Assembly (NCBI GenBank): GCA_002696025.1
Contig: NZQU01000092.1
Coordinates: 1-6,960, forward strand
Source of the DNA: Crocinitomicaceae bacterium
GTDB taxonomy: Bacteria > Bacteroidota > Bacteroidia > Flavobacteriales_D > Crocinitomicaceae
Direction of reading: 5' to 3'
Length of the DNA: 6,960 nt
Positions 4,497-6,960 of this stretch are shown here, piece after piece. The notes beneath the pieces are model-generated. The model saw nothing but the letters and a program-made list of their open reading frames with translations. It ran no database searches and had not been told where the DNA came from. A program made the position numbers and the translations under genes. Every line of letters starts with the position of its first letter. Position 1 is the stretch's first letter.

Positions 4497-6917
4497 TTAT
4501 CTTAACTCTGCTCCAAGCTCTTTGTTTAACGCAGCTTGAATTTTATTCATAATACTTTCAATTTGTTTGTCAGTCATTGTTTCATTAACATTTTGCATTA
4601 TAAATGATACTGAATAAGATTTCTTATTCTCATCTATATTTTTTCCTTCATATACATCAAAAAGATTTACTTCTTTTAAAAGTTTTCTTTCATTTTTGAA
4701 TGCAATTTTTTGAATTTCTGAAAAAGATATGCCTTTATTTAGCAATAAGGAAAGGTCTCTTCTCACTGAAAATGTTTTGGGTAACTCTTTATGTAATACT
4801 TTGTTTAGCTTTAAATTAGAAACAATTAAATCCCAGTTAAGCTCTGCAATAAAAACATCATTTTTCAAATTAAAACTTGAAATTAATTCATTAGATACAT
4901 ATCCTAAATACCCCACAGAGTTTTTATTTATAAATACTTCAATTCCATTTTTTATAATGGTGTTTTGTAATGATTTATAATTTAAAAATTTAATCAGACC
5001 TAATTTATGAAAAATAGATTCAGTAATACTTTTTAATGAAAAGAAGTCATTATTTGAATTACTTTTTATCCAATGATCATCTATTTTTTTTACACCAAGA
5101 GCAATGCTAAGTTTTTCATGTTCTAGATACTTATCATTGTTTTTTTCGTAAACTTTACCGAATTCAAAAATCTTAATACTGTTTTGTTGTCTATTGAAAT
5201 TATAGTTTATGTTCTCTAAAAGTCCAAAAACTAAGCTTTTTCTCATGACTTCAAGGTCTTGACTCAATGGATTTAATAGGTGAATCGCTGAAGATGATTC
5301 ATTATCAAATTCAAGATATTTTAATTTACTTAATGAATTGTTTAAGACCTCAAAGTATCCCTTTGAAACCAGCATATTAGAAATGTTTTCTTTGACTTTT
5401 TCAAGATCAGGTTTCGCAAAGGAAGGAATGGATGTATTTAATTTGTTTGGTATTTCAATTTTATTAAATCCATAAATTCTTAATACTTCTTCTACAACGT
5501 CTGCATGTCTGTTTACATCAACTCTATAGCTTGGAACGTTTAATTCCCAATTTTCATTTTCTGAAGAGCAAATATCAATTTCTAGTTCATTAAGAATTTG
5601 CTTAATGAGTTCATCACTTATATACGTTCCAATTAAAGTTCTTGCTTTATTAGGATTGAAATTAACGGTTTTAAAATCATCTAATTTTGATCCAACGCAT
5701 TTAAGTGGCATTGAAATTTTTCCCTTCGTTAATTCTTGAATGAGTAGTGCGGCTCTTTTGATTGAATCTGTTAGGCTAGAGGAATCAATTCCTCTTTCAA
5801 ATCTAAAACTTGCGTCTGTATTTAGACCTAAATCTTTAGCGGTTTTTCTTATGCAGGTAGGATCAAAATAAGCACATTCTAAAAATATATTTTTAGTCTT
5901 ATTTGTTATTCCAGAGTTTTCTCCTCCAAAAACACCTGCAATACAAAGGTTTTCTTTTCCATTTGTAATCATTAAATGGTGGTCTTTCATTTTATGAGAA
6001 ACGCCATCTAAGGTTTTGAATTCGGATCCTTTGTTAGCATTTTTAACAACAATTTTACCATTTAAACTATCAGCATCAAATGCATGAAGTGGTGTGCCAT
6101 ATTCATACATGACATAATTTGTAACATCAACAATGTTGTTGATTGGATTAAGGCCAATAGCGATTAATTTTTGTTTCAACCACTCAGGAGAATCTTCGAC
6201 GCTTACATCGGAAATAGTTGTTCCATAATAAATAGGACAGGCAAGTGTGTTGTCTACTTGAATGTCAATATCAAGTGTTGTTTTTTTGCAATCAAAATCA
6301 TCTGTTTGATGAAAATTAATCTTTTGGGATTGATTTTCATGAACGTTAAGATATGCTTTTAAATCTCTAGCAACACCAATGTGCCCCATTGCATCAGCTC
6401 TATTTGGGGTTAATCCAATTTCTAATTGATAATCAGATTCTAATTTGAAAAGATCAGATGCTTTTTTACCAACGCTAACCCCTTTATCAAGCACCATGAT
6501 GCCATCATGTGAATTTCCAATTCCAAGTTCATCCTCAGCGCAAATCATACCAAATGACTCGACTCCTCTTATTTTAGATTTTTTGATTTTAAATGGCTCA
6601 TCAGGTTTTGGATAAAGAATTGTTCCAACAGTTGCAACAGGTACTTTTTGACCTATTTCAATATTTGGAGCACCACATACAATCTGAAGTTTTTCATGGC
6701 CTACATCTACAGTTGTTACTTTAAGACGGTCAGCATTTGGGTGTTGATCACAACTAATAACTTCTCCGGTATAAACGCCTTCTAAACCTCCTTTTATAAG
6801 TTCAATTTTTTCAAGGCCTTCGACTTCTAATCCAGTTTGCGTTAAAATTTCTGCAACCTTCTCTGGAGTATGATCTGTTTCAATGAATTCTTTAAGCCAT
6901 TTATAGGAAATCTTCAT
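4497..6917 (-). CDS. pheT: Phenylalanine-tRNA ligase beta subunit
   Basis: PheT pairs with PheS in the alpha2-beta2 enzyme that charges tRNA-Phe; the beta subunit binds the tRNA and edits Tyr-tRNA-Phe. The 806 residues match the usual bacterial length. Domains in order: the N-terminal B1 segment (MKISYKWLKEFIE), an EMAP-like tRNA-binding fold at about 42-150 (CDQHPNADRLKV), the B3/B4 editing module at about 215-400 with YGTPLHAFD (273-281) and LECAYFDP (346-353), whose H278 and E347 appear to be the known editing-site residues, the B5 domain ending in RHADVVEEVLRIYGF (470-484), the catalytic-like core to about 700, and a C-terminal FDX-ACB anticodon-binding domain from P713 (FSVRRDLSLLL). No frameshift or missing domain is seen. 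The ATG at 6917-6915 gives the conserved start. pheS is not adjacent on the left; the region upstream is cut off at 6960. Confidence 0.97.
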   Translation of the reverse strand: MKISYKWLKEFIETDHTPEKVAEILTQTGLEVEGLEKIELIKGGLEGVYTGEVISCDQHPNADRLKVTTVDVGHEKLQIVCGAPNIEIGQKVPVATVGTILYPKPDEPFKIKKSKIRGVESFGMICAEDELGIGNSHDGIMVLDKGVSVGKKASDLFKLESDYQLEIGLTPNRADAMGHIGVARDLKAYLNVHENQSQKINFHQTDDFDCKKTTLDIDIQVDNTLACPIYYGTTISDVSVEDSPEWLKQKLIAIGLNPINNIVDVTNYVMYEYGTPLHAFDADSLNGKIVVKNANKGSEFKTLDGVSHKMKDHHLMITNGKENLCIAGVFGGENSGITNKTKNIFLECAYFDPTCIRKTAKDLGLNTDASFRFERGIDSSSLTDSIKRAALLIQELTKGKISMPLKCVGSKLDDFKTVNFNPNKARTLIGTYISDELIKQILNELEIDICSSENENWELNVPSYRVDVNRHADVVEEVLRIYGFNKIEIPNKLNTSIPSFAKPDLEKVKENISNMLVSKGYFEVLNNSLSKLKYLEFDNESSSAIHLLNPLSQDLEVMRKSLVFGLLENINYNFNRQQNSIKIFEFGKVYEKNNDKYLEHEKLSIALGVKKIDDHWIKSNSNNDFFSLKSITESIFHKLGLIKFLNYKSLQNTIIKNGIEVFINKNSVGYLGYVSNELISSFNLKNDVFIAELNWDLIVSNLKLNKVLHKELPKTFSVRRDLSLLLNKGISFSEIQKIAFKNERKLLKEVNLFDVYEGKNIDENKKSYSVSFIMQNVNETMTDKQIESIMNKIQAALNKELGAELR

Positions 6918-6937
6918 CTATTGTATTTAGTATCTTG

Positions 6938-6945
6938 CGAAATTA
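6938..6945 (-). promoter_or_regulatory. Weak -7-like element upstream of pheT
   Basis: TAATTTCG on the minus strand matches TAnnTTTG at all but one position, 20 bp before the pheT start codon. A -33 partner at full spacing would lie outside the window, so the call cannot be completed. Confidence 0.2.
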
Positions 6946-6960
6946 ATTAAAGTTCATGAA

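Noticed and set aside
4729..4980. 83-codon plus-strand open frame opposite pheT
   Set aside because: A shadow frame within pheT. Read-through from the LapA-like gene could transcribe it, but nothing suggests translation.
6171..6362. 63-codon plus-strand open frame opposite pheT
   Set aside because: Antisense to the conserved B3/B4 region. The hydrophobic, Cys-rich product is typical of a random reverse-strand reading.

Overview
The window is AT-rich DNA from a member of the Bacteroidota, most likely a marine-type Flavobacteriia relative. Four things suggest this. The proteins have flavobacterial flavour: an EF-P beginning MANTSDIRNGL, and a GcvT with TGYTGSGGFEIY. Two genes encode lipoproteins with Bacteroidota-style signal peptides. 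Shine-Dalgarno sequences are absent. Exact matches to the Bacteroidota -7 promoter element TAnnTTTG lie ahead of four genes. The assignment rests on remembered families, not on a search.

Layout, left to right. (1) 1-462, minus: the 5' part of an unrecognised lipoprotein gene, cut by the window edge, with its own well-formed promoter in the 68-bp gap to its right. (2) 531-1082, minus: a PduO-type cob(I)alamin adenosyltransferase. (3) 1159-2304, minus: a single-domain, exported, NagZ-like GH3 glycosidase lipoprotein. (4) 2305-2438: a gap with a hairpin whose loop is fully complementary to a nearby segment (a possible pseudoknot or operator) and a -7 element for the GH3 gene. (5) 2439-4094, minus: efp followed after 6 bp by gcvT, probably one transcript. 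(6) 4095-4193: a compact divergent promoter region. (7) 4194-4496, plus: a small two-helix LapA/DUF1049-type membrane protein. (8) 4497-6917, minus: full-length pheT, whose stop codon directly abuts the LapA-like gene's stop codon.

The genes are mostly housekeeping: translation (efp, pheT), one-carbon metabolism (gcvT), cofactor maturation (PduO type) and envelope or peptidoglycan functions (GH3, LapA-like, the unknown lipoprotein). They do not form one obvious pathway. I see no mobile element, CRISPR array, phage gene, RNA gene or defence system, and no convincing new multi-gene system. The items most worth a second look are the potential pseudoknot after gcvT, the interlocked efp/LapA promoters, and the zero-gap convergent gene ends.
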